DNA from: Bacillus sp. FJAT-14578
GTDB taxonomy: Bacteria > Bacillota > Bacilli > Bacillales > Bacillaceae_H
NCBI RefSeq assembly: GCF_000504165.1
Contig: NZ_AYSE01000001.1
Location: forward strand, 620,001-684,000
Length of the DNA stretch: 64,000 nucleotides
Reading direction: 5' to 3'
Shown here: piece after piece, positions 10,657-19,718 of the stretch
Position numbering within the stretch: the first letter of the stretch is position 1
Layout: the number at the start of each line of letters is the position of its first letter
Program-made: the position numbers and the translations under genes
Notes under the pieces: generated by a model
Told to the model about the DNA's origin: nothing
The model's database searches: none
What the model saw: only the letters and a program-made list of their open reading frames with translations

Positions 10657-10750
10657 TTTATCTCTCCACCCCTGAAGTATGTATATTGGAAGCGCAATCA
10701 CATCCAACAAGAATATTACCATTGTTTTTATATTTTGACAACTTATCCAC

Positions 10751-11716
10751 TTAAAATTTACGATTTCCGACAAATTTCGCAATTTTGTATAAAGTGTCTT
10801 TTGCTTTATTGGATGGAAGCTCTTCCAGCAGTGACAAGGCTTTTTGTAAATAATGCTGACTTATGGCCGCAGACTGCTCAATGGCACCAGATGACTTAAT
10901 ATGGGTAATGATTTCCTCTATCTCTTGTTCAGGTTGGTCCGATTCGAACATCTGACTAATTCTGTCATGAATGGATGGGTTTTTTATCGCATACAGGACA
11001 GGCAGCGTAATATTCCCTTGAAGCAGATCGCTTCCAGCCGGTTTACCGAGCTGTGCAGCCGAAGCGGTAAAATCCAAAATATCGTCTGTAATTTGAAAAG
11101 CCATTCCCACATTGTATCCGAACCAGAATAAACGCTTATGTACAGCTTCAGATGCTCCAGAAGCAATGGCGCCCAGTTGACAGCTTACAGCGATGAGAAG
11201 AGCCGTTTTTCGTTTGATACGTCGTAAATATGTACGAAGGTCTTGATCCAAATTATACTTATCTTTAATTTGTTCAATTTCTCCGAGGCAAACTTCCACT
11301 ATCGTTTTAGATAAAATTTCGTGCGCCTTCACATCTTGTATGTTGGCCATCAATTCTAAGGAACGGGAGAAAATGTAATCCCCTGTATACATGGCAATAC
11401 GATTATCCCATTTCGCCTTAACCGTAGGCTTCCCTCTTCTCGTGTCCGCATCATCTATCACGTCATCATGAACAAGCGAAGACATATGAATAAGCTCTAA
11501 AGCAACGGCGACATTTTTTATAACCTGAATGTCATAATGACCAAATTTCCCCGATAACAGCACAAACACAGGACGAATTCGCTTTCCCCCTGCCTGCAAA
11601 TAGTGAAGAGAAGTTTGGCTGATCAGCGAATAATCCGTTTGAATCGCCTGTTCCAACTCTTTCTCAATGAGCGCAATATCCGAATTTAAAAAGCCATACA
11701 TCATTTTTAATTTCAT
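10751..11716 (-). CDS. hepT: Heptaprenyl diphosphate synthase component II
   Basis: Catalytic subunit of the two-subunit trans-prenyltransferase that builds the C35 chain of menaquinone-7; it needs HepS as partner. It has 321 residues. The two aspartate-rich motifs are [15 protein letters not shown] and QITDDILDF, with [14 protein letters not shown] (diphosphate and lysine contacts) near the N-terminus. The ATG at 11716 is chosen because AAGGTG lies just upstream; the longer GTG reading starts inside that site. hepS-menG-hepT form the conserved menaquinone cluster. Confidence 0.95.
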   Translation of the reverse strand: MKLKMMYGFLNSDIALIEKELEQAIQTDYSLISQTSLHYLQAGGKRIRPVFVLLSGKFGHYDIQVIKNVAVALELIHMSSLVHDDVIDDADTRRGKPTVKAKWDNRIAMYTGDYIFSRSLELMANIQDVKAHEILSKTIVEVCLGEIEQIKDKYNLDQDLRTYLRRIKRKTALLIAVSCQLGAIASGASEAVHKRLFWFGYNVGMAFQITDDILDFTASAAQLGKPAGSDLLQGNITLPVLYAIKNPSIHDRISQMFESDQPEQEIEEIITHIKSSGAIEQSAAISQHYLQKALSLLEELPSNKAKDTLYKIAKFVGNRKF

Positions 11717-11771
11717 TAGATTCACCTTAACTATTAATATTCGCTCTCCATTACTGATTCTTAGTCCCTAA

Positions 11772-11809
11772 TAAAAAGATGAAAGGCCGTAAACATACAT
11801 GACCTTTCA
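11772..11809 (-). terminator. Possible terminator between menG and hepT
   Basis: On the minus strand, TGAAAGG...CCTTTCA is followed by TCTTTTTATT. The 7-bp stem is modest and the loop is long, so partial termination is more likely than a strong stop. Confidence 0.5.
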
Positions 11810-11889
11810 TAATCAACCAAACTATACCGATATTGTGACCAATATTCGTACAAAGGAACCCGGTGCGGCCGCTTGAACAATGCCGCTCT

Positions 11890-11943
11890 TTGTCCCACAT
11901 TGACGGGGCAGTAAGAACCCCTACTGATGGAAGTTTTCTTTAT
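11890..11943 (-). repeat. 53-bp hairpin repeat copy overlapping the menG 3' end
   Basis: The minus strand reads AAAGAAAACTTCCATCAG, TAGGGGTTCTTACTG, CCCCGTCAATGTGGGACAAA. The first hairpin keeps six pairs with one G-U replaced by A-U. The last five residues of MenG (ENFHQ) and its TAG stop are encoded by this repeat. Confidence 0.85.
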
Positions 11944-12637
11944 ATCCTAAATGCATCGCCGCTACTCCGCCCGTATAAGATTTCACTTCCACTTTCTTGA
12001 AACCTGCTCGTCGGAACATATCAGCCAATTCTTCACTTCCAGGGAAATCACGCGCTGACTCTTGAAGCCATGAATACTCACTATAGCTTTTTGCCAGCAT
12101 TTTCCCAAGCAGCGGCATGAAATATTTAAAATATAACAAATAAAGCTGTCGATACCCGATTAAGGTAGGCTGTGATGTCTCAAGGCAAACGACTTTGCCT
12201 CCCGGCTTTGCCACTCGATACATTTCACGTAATACTTGCATGTAATCTGGAACATTCCGCAGCCCGAAGCCAATGGTTACATAATCAAATGTATTATCTG
12301 CAAAAGGCAGCTCCATGGCATTTCCATGTACAAGCTTTACGTTCGGAAGCTTGAGCGCCTCTACCTTTTGATGACCGATTTTCAACATATTTTGACTGAA
12401 GTCAAGACCTGTTACCTCTCCATCTTTTCCAACAGCATCAGCAAGGGCAATCGTCCAGTCTGCCGTACCACAGCAAACATCAAGGGCTTTTGCCCCTTTT
12501 TGAACGTCCATTCTCTTCATGGTATCTTTTCTCCATGCTACATGACGTTGGAAACTGATCACCGAGTTCATTTTATCATAGTTGTCATGAATTTTTTCAA
12601 ACACTCCATGAACACGTTCTTCTTTTGATTGCTGCAT
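11921..12637 (-). CDS. menG: Demethylmenaquinone methyltransferase
   Basis: UbiE-family AdoMet methyltransferase that makes menaquinone from demethylmenaquinone. It has 238 residues. It shows [20 protein letters not shown], the AdoMet motif [42 protein letters not shown] and the C-terminal GGVAAMHLG that is typical of the family. The ATG at 12637 is chosen with GAAGGAAG upstream; a longer TTG reading is unlikely. The natural end [11 protein letters not shown] is extended by ENFHQ from an interspersed repeat. The operon runs hepS-menG-hepT. Confidence 0.96.
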   Translation of the reverse strand: MQQSKEERVHGVFEKIHDNYDKMNSVISFQRHVAWRKDTMKRMDVQKGAKALDVCCGTADWTIALADAVGKDGEVTGLDFSQNMLKIGHQKVEALKLPNVKLVHGNAMELPFADNTFDYVTIGFGLRNVPDYMQVLREMYRVAKPGGKVVCLETSQPTLIGYRQLYLLYFKYFMPLLGKMLAKSYSEYSWLQESARDFPGSEELADMFRRAGFKKVEVKSYTGGVAAMHLGYKENFHQ

Positions 12638-12675
12638 CGCTTCTTCCTTCTTCCGCAACTATTTTTTCAGTCGTC

Positions 12676-13449
12676 TCATGTACTCCTTATTAATCCGTCA
12701 AGATTCATCTTTAATTCTTCATTAAAATACAAAGAATTATTCAAACGTTCTATCGTTTTTCTTGACTCGTTAATATACTTCTCTACCGTTTCCATCACAT
12801 TTTGATGTTCATCATTTGTATGTATAGACAAACAGCTTTTTAACTGATCAAATAATTTAGATGTTCCGTAATTAATATGAACCATCTTCTCATGAATGAG
12901 ACGTTTTACGAATGCGGCATGGGTTAATAAAAGCTTCCATTCTTCCTCTTTGAAATGGGAGCATACAGATTCAATGAGCGCTGTTTCGATTACAAACAAG
13001 CTGCGCATCACATCATCCACGGAATGAAATTGCCGCTTATAATATTTCATTTTCTCTACATTGATATTTTTAATAGCTGAGGCTGTTTCATTCATCAACT
13101 GAAGAGAACCGTTTTTGGAAAGATAATAATAGTACAAACTGCTGTAATACAATCCAGCCAATACGGTCAGCTGTCTTTCTTGCAGCAATTGATGGTCGTT
13201 TTTTACAGGCTTAATGGAGATCAAATCATGGGTATCGAGTGCAATTTGAACGAGCATGACAGAAACGACGTAAACCTTCAACTGCTCCTCTTCCACTGAA
13301 ATGTGCTGCAGAAAGGAACATAAGTATAATAATTTATCTTCATCTATCATCGGATGATGGATAAATCGTTTCACATATGGATGATTTAATTCCAGTTGCA
13401 GCTGCTCTTTTACTTCAGCTACTGTATCAATGATGTTTTGCACAATCAT
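12676..13449 (-). CDS. hepS: Heptaprenyl diphosphate synthase component I
   Basis: Non-catalytic partner of HepT that sets product chain length. It has 257 residues and is all-helical, without aspartate-rich motifs, as expected for this subunit. Recognisable segments are HPYVKRFIHHP, the SVEEEQLKVYVVSVMLVQIALDTHDLI region and LQERQLTVLAGLYYSSLYYYYL. Sequence identity in this family is low, so the call leans on synteny with mtrB upstream and menG-hepT downstream as much as on motifs. The ATG at 13449 has GGAG 9 nt before it; a preceding GTG is rejected. Confidence 0.88.
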   Translation of the reverse strand: MIVQNIIDTVAEVKEQLQLELNHPYVKRFIHHPMIDEDKLLYLCSFLQHISVEEEQLKVYVVSVMLVQIALDTHDLISIKPVKNDHQLLQERQLTVLAGLYYSSLYYYYLSKNGSLQLMNETASAIKNINVEKMKYYKRQFHSVDDVMRSLFVIETALIESVCSHFKEEEWKLLLTHAAFVKRLIHEKMVHINYGTSKLFDQLKSCLSIHTNDEHQNVMETVEKYINESRKTIERLNNSLYFNEELKMNLDGLIRST

Positions 13450-13771
13450 CACCCTTGTCTCCCTTTCATCTTACAGTACACCCATTTGCATCTCGCAAAT
13501 AGACAATGTCAATTATAACATAACTGAGTTTCAAAAAAACTATTATTTTCTCTATTCTAGCCTAGCCTTTTGAAATTTTATACGTGCACCAATGACTTTC
13601 ATTCCGAAAGAGAAAAGGGTGTTAAACGAAAAAACAAGGGCTTTTCCATTTAGTATTAAACTCTCTAAAGCAAAATCCCTTACCGCTGCATGTTCCTTAT
13701 AGCAGAGGACAGTGAATCATAGATTCTTCTGCCCTTTACCTGCATTCGACGAGCCGCTCATCTCATAAAAC
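13450..13771. other. Intergenic stretch between mtrB and hepS
   Basis: No open frame with a ribosome site, no RNA gene and no strong terminator was seen in this stretch. The hepS promoter is presumably here, but no convincing -35/-10 pair was identified. Confidence 0.5.
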
Positions 13772-13822
13772 CTTTATCCCTTATCAACAGGCAGTATCCC
13801 CCGTTGAGGAGGGTTTCCTTTA
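13772..13822 (-). repeat. Degenerate 53-bp hairpin repeat at the mtrB 3' end
   Basis: The minus strand reads ATAAAGGAAACCCTCCTC, AACGGGGGATACTG, CCTGTTGATAAGGGATAAAG. The second hairpin keeps pairing by a CCC/GGG to CCT/AGG change. The TAA of ATAAAGG is the stop codon of mtrB. Confidence 0.8.
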
Positions 13823-14050
13823 TTTCTTAGGCTCTGATTCCACTTCGCCATGGGCTGTTTGAATAAGGGCTTTTCCCCTTACTTTGATGGCAGAAGTATG
13901 TTCGGTGAATTGAGCGATCATTACTTCTCCTTTATCCAGTTTCTCCGAATGATGAAATCTTGTATCAGAACCCCTAGTTAAACCGATTACATTCACCCCG
14001 TCTTCAACTGCCTTAATAACAATGAAATCACTTGTTGAGTTTGATGCCAT
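13820..14050 (-). CDS. mtrB: Tryptophan RNA-binding attenuation protein (TRAP)
   Basis: Forms an 11-subunit ring that, with bound tryptophan, wraps G/UAG triplets in RNA and causes attenuation of the trp operon. It has 76 residues, nearly the same as B. subtilis TRAP. The RNA-contacting residues K37, K56 and R58 and the tryptophan-pocket threonines T25 and T49 are all present, as are [11 protein letters not shown] and [13 protein letters not shown] perfect AAGGAGG lies 8 nt before the ATG at 14050; the longer reading starts inside folE. The matching binding site is at 6476-6533, about 7 kb downstream. Confidence 0.97.
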   Translation of the reverse strand: MASNSTSDFIVIKAVEDGVNVIGLTRGSDTRFHHSEKLDKGEVMIAQFTEHTSAIKVRGKALIQTAHGEVESEPKK

Positions 14051-14063
14051 TTTAATCGCCTCC

Positions 14064-14630
14064 TTAACCTTTAATGAAAGAAAGTACTTCAGCACGTGCT
14101 GCCGGATCCGTTTCCAGCACACCCCTTACTGCAGATGTCACCGTCATCGCACCAGGCTTTTTCACCCCGCGCATCGTCATGCACATATGTTCTGCTTCCA
14201 CCACTACCATTACACCATGCGGGTCCAATGTTTCCACGATCGAATCAGCAATTGTCGATGTAATTCGCTCTTGAAGCTGCGGTCGTCGTGCGACAGCATC
14301 CACAGCGCGGGCAAGCTTGCTTAACCCCGTTACTTTTCCGCCTCTTGGAATATACGCCACATGGGCTTTTCCATAAAACGGCACTAAATGATGTTCACAC
14401 ATTGAGTAAAAAGGAATATCCTTTACTAGCACAAGTTCTTCATGATCTTCACCGAATACCGTTTGAAAGTGTTCTTTTGGATCTTCATTTAATCCTGAAA
14501 ATACTTCCTCATACATTTTTGCTACACGTTTTGGTGTATCCAATAAGCCTTCACGGTTCGGATCTTCTCCGACAGCTTCTAATATAAGTCTGATTGCTTG
14601 CTCGATTTGCTCTTTATTTACAGATGACAT
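14064..14630 (-). CDS. folE: GTP cyclohydrolase I
   Basis: Converts GTP to dihydroneopterin triphosphate, the first step of folate synthesis; called mtrA in B. subtilis. It has 188 residues. The zinc ligands C78 and H81 are in [12 protein letters not shown], with the third cysteine in [11 protein letters not shown]. The [37 protein letters not shown] and [12 protein letters not shown] segments are typical. It lies 13 nt before mtrB, the classic mtrA-mtrB pair, which couples folate and tryptophan regulation only through location. Confidence 0.97.
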   Translation of the reverse strand: MSSVNKEQIEQAIRLILEAVGEDPNREGLLDTPKRVAKMYEEVFSGLNEDPKEHFQTVFGEDHEELVLVKDIPFYSMCEHHLVPFYGKAHVAYIPRGGKVTGLSKLARAVDAVARRPQLQERITSTIADSIVETLDPHGVMVVVEAEHMCMTMRGVKKPGAMTVTSAVRGVLETDPAARAEVLSFIKG

Positions 14631-14704
14631 TATCGTGTCCCCCAGTCATAACCTTATGATGAATTAAACTCAAAAAAATTCTAGCACATGCTCTATGTAA
14701 AGGC

Positions 14705-14738
14705 AAAAAAGAAAGGCCGCTGGATGTGCGACCTTTCT
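14705..14738 (-). terminator. Terminator of hbs
   Basis: On the minus strand, AGAAAGGTCGC and GCGGCCTTTCT flank a 7-nt loop and are followed by TTTTTT. It lies between hbs and folE. Confidence 0.88.
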
Positions 14739-14784
14739 CCTCTCTTTAAAAATCGACTGTACGTCGATTCATTTTATGTAGAGA

Positions 14785-15057
14785 TTATTTTACAGCGTCT
14801 TTTAATGCTTTACCTGGTTTGAATGCAGGAACTTTGCTAGCTGGGATCTCGATTTCGTCACCAGTTTGCGGATTACGTCCTTTGCGAGCAGCGCGTTCGC
14901 GTACTTCGAAGTTACCGAAACCGATAAGCTGTACCTTATCACCATCTTTTAAAGCATCTAAAATTGTATCAAAAACAGCATCAACTGCTTTTGTAGCGTC
15001 CTTTTTTGAAAGCTCACTTGCTTCAGCAACTGCATTGATTAAATCTGTTTTGTTCAT
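14785..15057 (-). CDS. hbs: DNA-binding protein HU (HBsu)
   Basis: Small dimeric nucleoid protein that bends and compacts DNA. It has 90 residues and reads [18 protein letters not shown], then the DNA-binding beta arms with [19 protein letters not shown] and [16 protein letters not shown], almost identical to HBsu. The ATG at 15057 is chosen because GGAGG lies 8 nt upstream; the upstream GTG overlaps that site. It is monocistronic: a terminator follows, and the gene has its own upstream region. Confidence 0.97.
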   Translation of the reverse strand: MNKTDLINAVAEASELSKKDATKAVDAVFDTILDALKDGDKVQLIGFGNFEVRERAARKGRNPQTGDEIEIPASKVPAFKPGKALKDAVK

Positions 15058-15196
15058 GCCATTCACCTCCTCCCAAAGAAAAATCGTATTATAATAGCTA
15101 GAAACACCTTTATAAAGGGAATCTAGTAATTCTTCGTACTTTCATTTCTTCACAAAACATGTCATTCTTATACATACGTTTTTGTTAACATGCCTT

Positions 15197-15225
15197 ATCA
15201 TAAACGATTCCGAATGAGAATTCAA
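15197..15225 (-). promoter_or_regulatory. Candidate sigma-A promoter of hbs
   Basis: On the minus strand, TTGAAT (15220-15225), a 17-bp spacer and TATGAT (15197-15202). A second TATAAT lies closer to the gene at 15088-15093, with only a weak -35 (TTTATA). B. subtilis hbs also has two promoters. The rest of the 15226-15410 gap shows nothing. Confidence 0.55.
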
Positions 15226-15410
15226 TGTTTTTAACGGGAAAACCTATCCAAATGTGGAAAAACTATTAATATCAATGAATTTCTGATAAAAGATTACCAT
15301 AACCATCCGTCCATATCAAGTGAAATATGCGTAAAATCGCCCTTTTAACGCACTTTTCCCCTTTCTTTTCTCTTCACAAACTCCAAATTTTTTAAACCTC
15401 TGTTTTTTAA

Positions 15411-15470
15411 CTGAAAGGACCCGTCACTAAATCCATGATTTTACTGGATTTTCATGACGGGTCCTTTCAG
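15411..15470. repeat. 60-bp imperfect palindromic repeat, copy 1
   Basis: The outer stem CTGAAAGGACCCGTCA pairs over 16 bp with TGACGGGTCCTTTCAG. Inside it, AAATCC pairs with GGATTT. A related, more degenerate copy in the opposite orientation is at 36580-36640. There is no T-tract, so it is not an obvious terminator, although it lies downstream of spoIVA. Confidence 0.8.
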
Positions 15471-15474
15471 GGGG

Positions 15475-15512
15475 ATAAGTGAAAAGGACTTCTTTCAGCC
15501 CTTTTCACTTAT
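15475..15512. terminator. Second hairpin downstream of spoIVA
   Basis: ATAAGTGAAAAGG pairs with CCCTTTTCACTTAT around an 11-nt loop. It lies between the 60-bp palindrome and the spoIVA terminator, so three hairpins stand in series. Function is uncertain. Confidence 0.45.
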
Positions 15513-15523
15513 CCTCTTTATAA

Positions 15524-15551
15524 AAAAAGACTCCTTATAAAAGGAGTCTTC
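15524..15551 (-). terminator. Terminator of spoIVA
   Basis: On the minus strand, GACTCCTT...AAGGAGTC is followed by seven T, directly after the spoIVA stop codon. Confidence 0.9.
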
Positions 15552-17030
15552 CTATAAAATGATGGCAATTAAGCCGCCGGAGCCTTCATTGATGATGCGC
15601 TCTAACGTTTCTTTCAATTTATAGCGTGCATTTTCAGGCATAAGCGATAATTTCCCTTGTATACCTTCTCTGACGATGGAATTCAAAGAACGGCCAAAAA
15701 TATCCGAATTCCAAATAGATAATGGATCATCCTCAAAATCTTGCATTAAATAACGCACAAGCTCTTCACTTTGTTTCTCGGTCCCGATAATCGGAGCAAA
15801 TTCCGATTCCACATCCACTTTAATCATATGGATGGAAGGAGCCACCGCTTTGAGACGAACGCCAAATCGTGCGCCTTGACGAATGATTTCCGGTTCTGCC
15901 AAACTCATATCGGCAAGAGAAGGCGCTGCTACACCATATCCAGTCTGCTTCACCATTCTAAGTGCATCGGCTACCTGATCATACTCGGCCTTTGCGTGTG
16001 CAAAATCCTGCATGAGCTGAAGCAAATGATCTCGACCTCGAATTTCCACGCCAACTACTTCTTTCAATATTTGGTCATACAAATCATCCGGTGCATAAAG
16101 GTCAATCTCTGCTATCCCTTGCCCCATATTCATTCCCGCTAATCTGGCATTATCGATAAATTCATATTCTCCAAATTGCTCGACCACACGATCTACATCA
16201 CGCAATCGTTTAATATCTTTTACCGTTTCTTGAACCGCTTCTTGATAGCTTTCTCTGAGCCAATGCTGGTCTTTTAAGACCATAACCCAGCTTGGTAAAT
16301 TTACATTTACTTCCAATACAGGGAATTCGAATAACGCTTCTCTCAATACGTTATACACGTCATTTTCACGCATGCTCTCTACACTCATCGCGATTACAGG
16401 GATATCATATTTTTCAGCCAATGCCCCCCGTAATTTATCTGTTTCAGCACTCTGAGGATGAACGGTATTAATGACCATAATAAATGGCTTTCCTACCTCT
16501 TTCAGTTCTGCAATCACACGCTCTTCTGCCTCCACATAATCTTGGCGGGGTATTTCACCGATGGACCCATCTGTCGTAATGACCACGCCGATAGTAGAAT
16601 GTTCTTGAATCACTTTTCTCGTGCCGATTTCCGCCGCTTCGTGGAACGGAATAGGCTCTTCATACCAAGGTGTACTAATCATCCTCGGGCCATTTTCATC
16701 TTCATACCCTTTTGCCCCTGGAACAGTATAGCCAACACAATCTACCAAACGAATATTGACTTCTAATCCATCTTCCACTTGCACGTTCACCGCTTGATTT
16801 GGAACAAATTTCGGTTCCGTTGTCATAATAGTTCGTCCTGCTGCACTTTGCGGCAATTCATCTTGTGTTCTTGTACGGTCTGCCTCATTATCAATGTTCG
16901 GCAATACTACAAGCTCTACGAACTTTTTTATGAAGGTAGATTTACCTGTTCTTACGGCACCTACCACACCTAAATATATGTCTCCCCCAGTTCGTTCTGC
17001 AATATCTTTAAAAATATCGACTTTTTCCAC
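15552..17030 (-). CDS. spoIVA: Stage IV sporulation protein A (spore coat morphogenetic ATPase)
   Basis: Self-assembling ATPase that forms the basement layer of the spore coat on the forespore surface. It has 492 residues, the B. subtilis length. The Walker A motif GAVRTGKS is at residues 24-31, followed by LVDCVGYTVPGAKG (Walker B region) and TDGSIGEIPRQDYVEAEERV in the TRAFAC-type ATPase domain. The C-terminus ends in NEGSGGLIAIIL, the conserved tail needed for assembly. It is followed by a terminator and preceded by yphF, as in B. subtilis. A mother-cell sigma-E promoter is expected but was not resolved. Confidence 0.97.
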   Translation of the reverse strand: MEKVDIFKDIAERTGGDIYLGVVGAVRTGKSTFIKKFVELVVLPNIDNEADRTRTQDELPQSAAGRTIMTTEPKFVPNQAVNVQVEDGLEVNIRLVDCVGYTVPGAKGYEDENGPRMISTPWYEEPIPFHEAAEIGTRKVIQEHSTIGVVITTDGSIGEIPRQDYVEAEERVIAELKEVGKPFIMVINTVHPQSAETDKLRGALAEKYDIPVIAMSVESMRENDVYNVLREALFEFPVLEVNVNLPSWVMVLKDQHWLRESYQEAVQETVKDIKRLRDVDRVVEQFGEYEFIDNARLAGMNMGQGIAEIDLYAPDDLYDQILKEVVGVEIRGRDHLLQLMQDFAHAKAEYDQVADALRMVKQTGYGVAAPSLADMSLAEPEIIRQGARFGVRLKAVAPSIHMIKVDVESEFAPIIGTEKQSEELVRYLMQDFEDDPLSIWNSDIFGRSLNSIVREGIQGKLSLMPENARYKLKETLERIINEGSGGLIAIIL

Positions 17031-17181
17031 GAGATTCCCTCCGATCTAAGAGTTCATGGGATTATAGTATCCATTGCCATGATAGATTAGGACACTATAT
17101 GTTTATGATGTTGTCCTATTAAAATATGACTTCTGGAATAAAATTTCATGATTTATGATGTTAAACGTTTGAAATCATAAG

Positions 17182-17223
17182 AAAAACCCCTTCTCTCTGA
17201 TTGTATTTCAGCGAGAAGGGGTT
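17182..17223 (-). terminator. Terminator of yphF
   Basis: On the minus strand, AACCCCTTCTCGCTG...AGAGAGAAGGGGTT is followed by TTTC. It lies directly after the yphF stop. Confidence 0.88.
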
Positions 17224-17229
17224 CATGAC

Positions 17230-17940
17230 TCATTTTTCTAAAAAGATAGGCTCGTCTGTTTTCGGATCAATTGTATACGGAAGAGCATACGCGGGAACGA
17301 AGTCAGACCCGTCCATGAGGATAGGCAGAATATCGTCTCCTGGCTTATATGAATGGTCCTTCTTTTGAAGAGCCTCATATAAATCAGCAGCATAATCAAC
17401 GAACACTTCACCCTCATGGTTGATCACAAGCGGTAAGTTCTTTCCGCTGAAAGGACTTATCACATACGGTTCATCTTCGTAACCAAGCTTTTTATAATCA
17501 ATCGTAAAAATACCTTTTGCAAGCATATCTTTAAACGGAGGATATTTGTATGCTTTTATCCTTATTTTAACATCCCGGATTTGTTCAGCTATACGCAAAT
17601 CAATCAACTTAACAGTTGGATTGGTCTCCGCATCAATCAATACGTATGTAAATACTCCCCCGCTTTCAAAAGCAGTTCCTGGAGGCTCTTGCATATATTT
17701 TGGAATCAATTTATTAAAATCAATCGGATATTTTTGATAAATCGGTGTATCCATATCCCTTGTTTTAATTGGCAGTAGACCGCCGTTATTCTCCTGGTAT
17801 TGATTAACCGCTGTTTGCGCAGCTGCCAACTGATCTTTATAAGCCACCTGATTTTTCACTAGCTTTTCATCCGGATATAAACAGCCCGATAAAACAAAGA
17901 TCATGAGGGAGCTGACAAAAAGCATGACCCATTTTTTCAT
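17230..17940 (-). CDS. yphF: YphF-like lipoprotein
   Basis: Predicted membrane-anchored lipoprotein of unknown function. It has 236 residues. A signal peptide of about 18 residues ends in the lipobox VLSGC, with cysteine 20 as the lipid anchor. After it come a short coiled segment (AAAQTAVNQYQENNG) and a globular region with no catalytic motif I recognise. It sits between spoIVA and yphE, and the partner arrangement is the same as in B. subtilis. The location next to spoIVA suggests but does not prove a sporulation role. Confidence 0.85.
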   Translation of the reverse strand: MKKWVMLFVSSLMIFVLSGCLYPDEKLVKNQVAYKDQLAAAQTAVNQYQENNGGLLPIKTRDMDTPIYQKYPIDFNKLIPKYMQEPPGTAFESGGVFTYVLIDAETNPTVKLIDLRIAEQIRDVKIRIKAYKYPPFKDMLAKGIFTIDYKKLGYEDEPYVISPFSGKNLPLVINHEGEVFVDYAADLYEALQKKDHSYKPGDDILPILMDGSDFVPAYALPYTIDPKTDEPIFLEK

Positions 17941-17964
17941 ATTTCTACTCCCACCTTTTGCGAA

Positions 17965-18165
17965 TTATTGTTGGACAGGTCCGCTAAAAACCACGAAAAA
18001 GATGATAATTCCAGCAACAATCATACAAGAATACGCAATAAGGGCGGTAATGAACTTTAAAATACCCTTCAATTTGAATCGGCTTAAATAAATAAAAATG
18101 ATTGAAAGAAACATTAATCCCATGGATCCGAAAGAAATCCACATTTTCATCAATGCCGGTGACAT
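17965..18165 (-). CDS. yphE: Small membrane protein YphE (DUF2768 type)
   Basis: A 66-residue protein with two transmembrane segments (about residues 8-27 and 34-58) and no catalytic residues. The ATG at 18165 is chosen because AAAGGAG lies 8 nt before it; an upstream in-frame start would not have a site. It is 24 nt before yphF and probably cotranscribed with it. Function is unknown; the family is confined to spore formers as far as I know. Confidence 0.8.
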   Translation of the reverse strand: MSPALMKMWISFGSMGLMFLSIIFIYLSRFKLKGILKFITALIAYSCMIVAGIIIFFVVFSGPVQQ

Positions 18166-18303
18166 CTTATCAACTCCTTTTCCGACAATCATTATAACAT
18201 AAGGCTCGGTTAAATCTTAGTGTTGATTTTTGACTTCCTTTCATCTTTCATTGAAAGCGCGAGAAACGGCTATTTTTCACGAATGAGCCAAACATGGTTG
18301 AAA

Positions 18304-18356
18304 ATAAAGGAAACTTCCATCAGTGGGGGTCTTACTGCCCGTTAATGCGGGATAAA
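18304..18356 (+). repeat. 53-bp hairpin repeat, short form, plus strand
   Basis: Identical in all 53 positions to the minus-strand copy at 9991-10043. It is the only short copy on the plus strand. The gap it lies in (18166-18657) holds no gene. Confidence 0.92.
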
Positions 18357-18376
18357 TTTCTTAGACATAGCTTCAC

Positions 18377-18415
18377 ATAAAAAAAACTGAAGCAAAGGGG
18401 GCATCTTTGCTTCAG
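18377..18415 (-). terminator. Terminator downstream of gpsA
   Basis: On the minus strand, CTGAAGCAAAG...CTTTGCTTCAG is followed by eight T. This is the strong terminator of the der-gpsA side; a second hairpin lies nearer the gene. Confidence 0.85.
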
Positions 18416-18597
18416 CATCAACTAAACATCCCATACATCAACAGTTCTACTCATGTTGTTGTACATTGTATCGTATGCACCACAATACTTTTTCGCATCC
18501 TGCTTACATAAATTCTTTCCTATTTATCGTGTTTTTTCACCGTATTTATGTCTTTCTTCTCTCTTCTCCCCTGAATAAGGCCCACAAAGGTTCTCAT

Positions 18598-18642
18598 AAA
18601 TAAATGGACATGGGTGCAGTCTTTGCCCATATCCATTTATTT
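18598..18642 (-). terminator. Hairpin directly after gpsA
   Basis: AAATAAATGGATATGGG pairs with CCCATGTCCATTTATTT around an 11-nt loop, 15 nt after the gpsA stop. The stem is long but has no T-run beyond its own arm. Confidence 0.55.
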
Positions 18643-18657
18643 AGGCCGTCCCATAGA

Positions 18658-19698
18658 TCAACACATCCGATCTCCTAAAATGTTGACCAAATCTTCCATT
18701 TCATGAGTTTTGCCGCGCGCCATCAATTTGTCCACCGCGTCTTTCGGGTGAATTTCATTGAATAAAACGTCATACAAAGCCGACGTAATAGGCATTTTTA
18801 CTTGAAGTTTTTCCGCAAGCTGGTATGCTGCTTTGGTGGTTCTGACACCTTCTACGACCATTCCCATGTTTTCGAGCACTTCATCCAGCTTATGGCCTTT
18901 CCCCAAGAGGTTTCCAGCCCTCCAGTTTCGAGAGTGAACACTCGTACACGTTACAATCAAATCACCGATACCCGTTAGCCCTGAAAATGTGAGTGGATTT
19001 GCTCCCATCGCACTGCCGACCCTGGCAATTTCTGCGAGTCCCCTTGTAATCAAAGCGGCCTTTGCATTATCGCCATATCCGAGTCCATCGGTGATGCCTG
19101 CAGCGAGTGCAATGATATTTTTCAACGCTCCACCTATCTCAACACCGACAAGATCCGGATTTGTATACACTCGAAAGTACTGTTGATTAATAAATAAATC
19201 CTGTACTTTTTCAGCCGCTTTCATGTTTCGCGAAGAAACCGTGACCGTCGTCGGCTGACGGCGGCTTACCTCTTCGGCATGGCTTGGCCCAGATAAGACC
19301 ACAACGTCTTCCAAAGCCGAAGAAGGCATTTCTTCTTCAATCATTTCAGTAATCCTCATAAGCGTATCAGGTTCAATGCCCTTACTGACATGAACGACAA
19401 CATGAGGATGATCACTCACTTCATCGATTTGGCGGCATACTTCCCGAATGGCCTTTGTCGGAACGGCAAGCACGATAATATGAACATCCTTGATGGCCAT
19501 TTCTAAAGATTCGTAGCCCTTAATTCCTTTTGGCAGCTGAACATCGGGCAAATATTTCGAGTTAGCGTGTTGTTCATTAATTTCTTGAACGACTTCCGGT
19601 CGATGTCCCCAAAGCCTCACATCATGACCGTTATCCGCCAATACAAACGCCAGAGCCGTTCCCCAGCTGCCGGCACCCAGCACCGCTATATGTTCCAT
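18658..19698 (-). CDS. gpsA: Glycerol-3-phosphate dehydrogenase [NAD(P)+]
   Basis: Reduces dihydroxyacetone phosphate to sn-glycerol-3-phosphate for phospholipid synthesis. It has 346 residues. The N-terminal nucleotide site is [12 protein letters not shown] (residues 6-17), followed by [42 protein letters not shown] with the catalytic lysine, and [18 protein letters not shown] lies 6 nt before the ATG. It follows der closely (20 nt), the same order as in B. subtilis. Confidence 0.97.
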   Translation of the reverse strand: MEHIAVLGAGSWGTALAFVLADNGHDVRLWGHRPEVVQEINEQHANSKYLPDVQLPKGIKGYESLEMAIKDVHIIVLAVPTKAIREVCRQIDEVSDHPHVVVHVSKGIEPDTLMRITEMIEEEMPSSALEDVVVLSGPSHAEEVSRRQPTTVTVSSRNMKAAEKVQDLFINQQYFRVYTNPDLVGVEIGGALKNIIALAAGITDGLGYGDNAKAALITRGLAEIARVGSAMGANPLTFSGLTGIGDLIVTCTSVHSRNWRAGNLLGKGHKLDEVLENMGMVVEGVRTTKAAYQLAEKLQVKMPITSALYDVLFNEIHPKDAVDKLMARGKTHEMEDLVNILGDRMC

Positions 19699-19718
19699 CT
19701 TGCCTCACATCCCTATCG

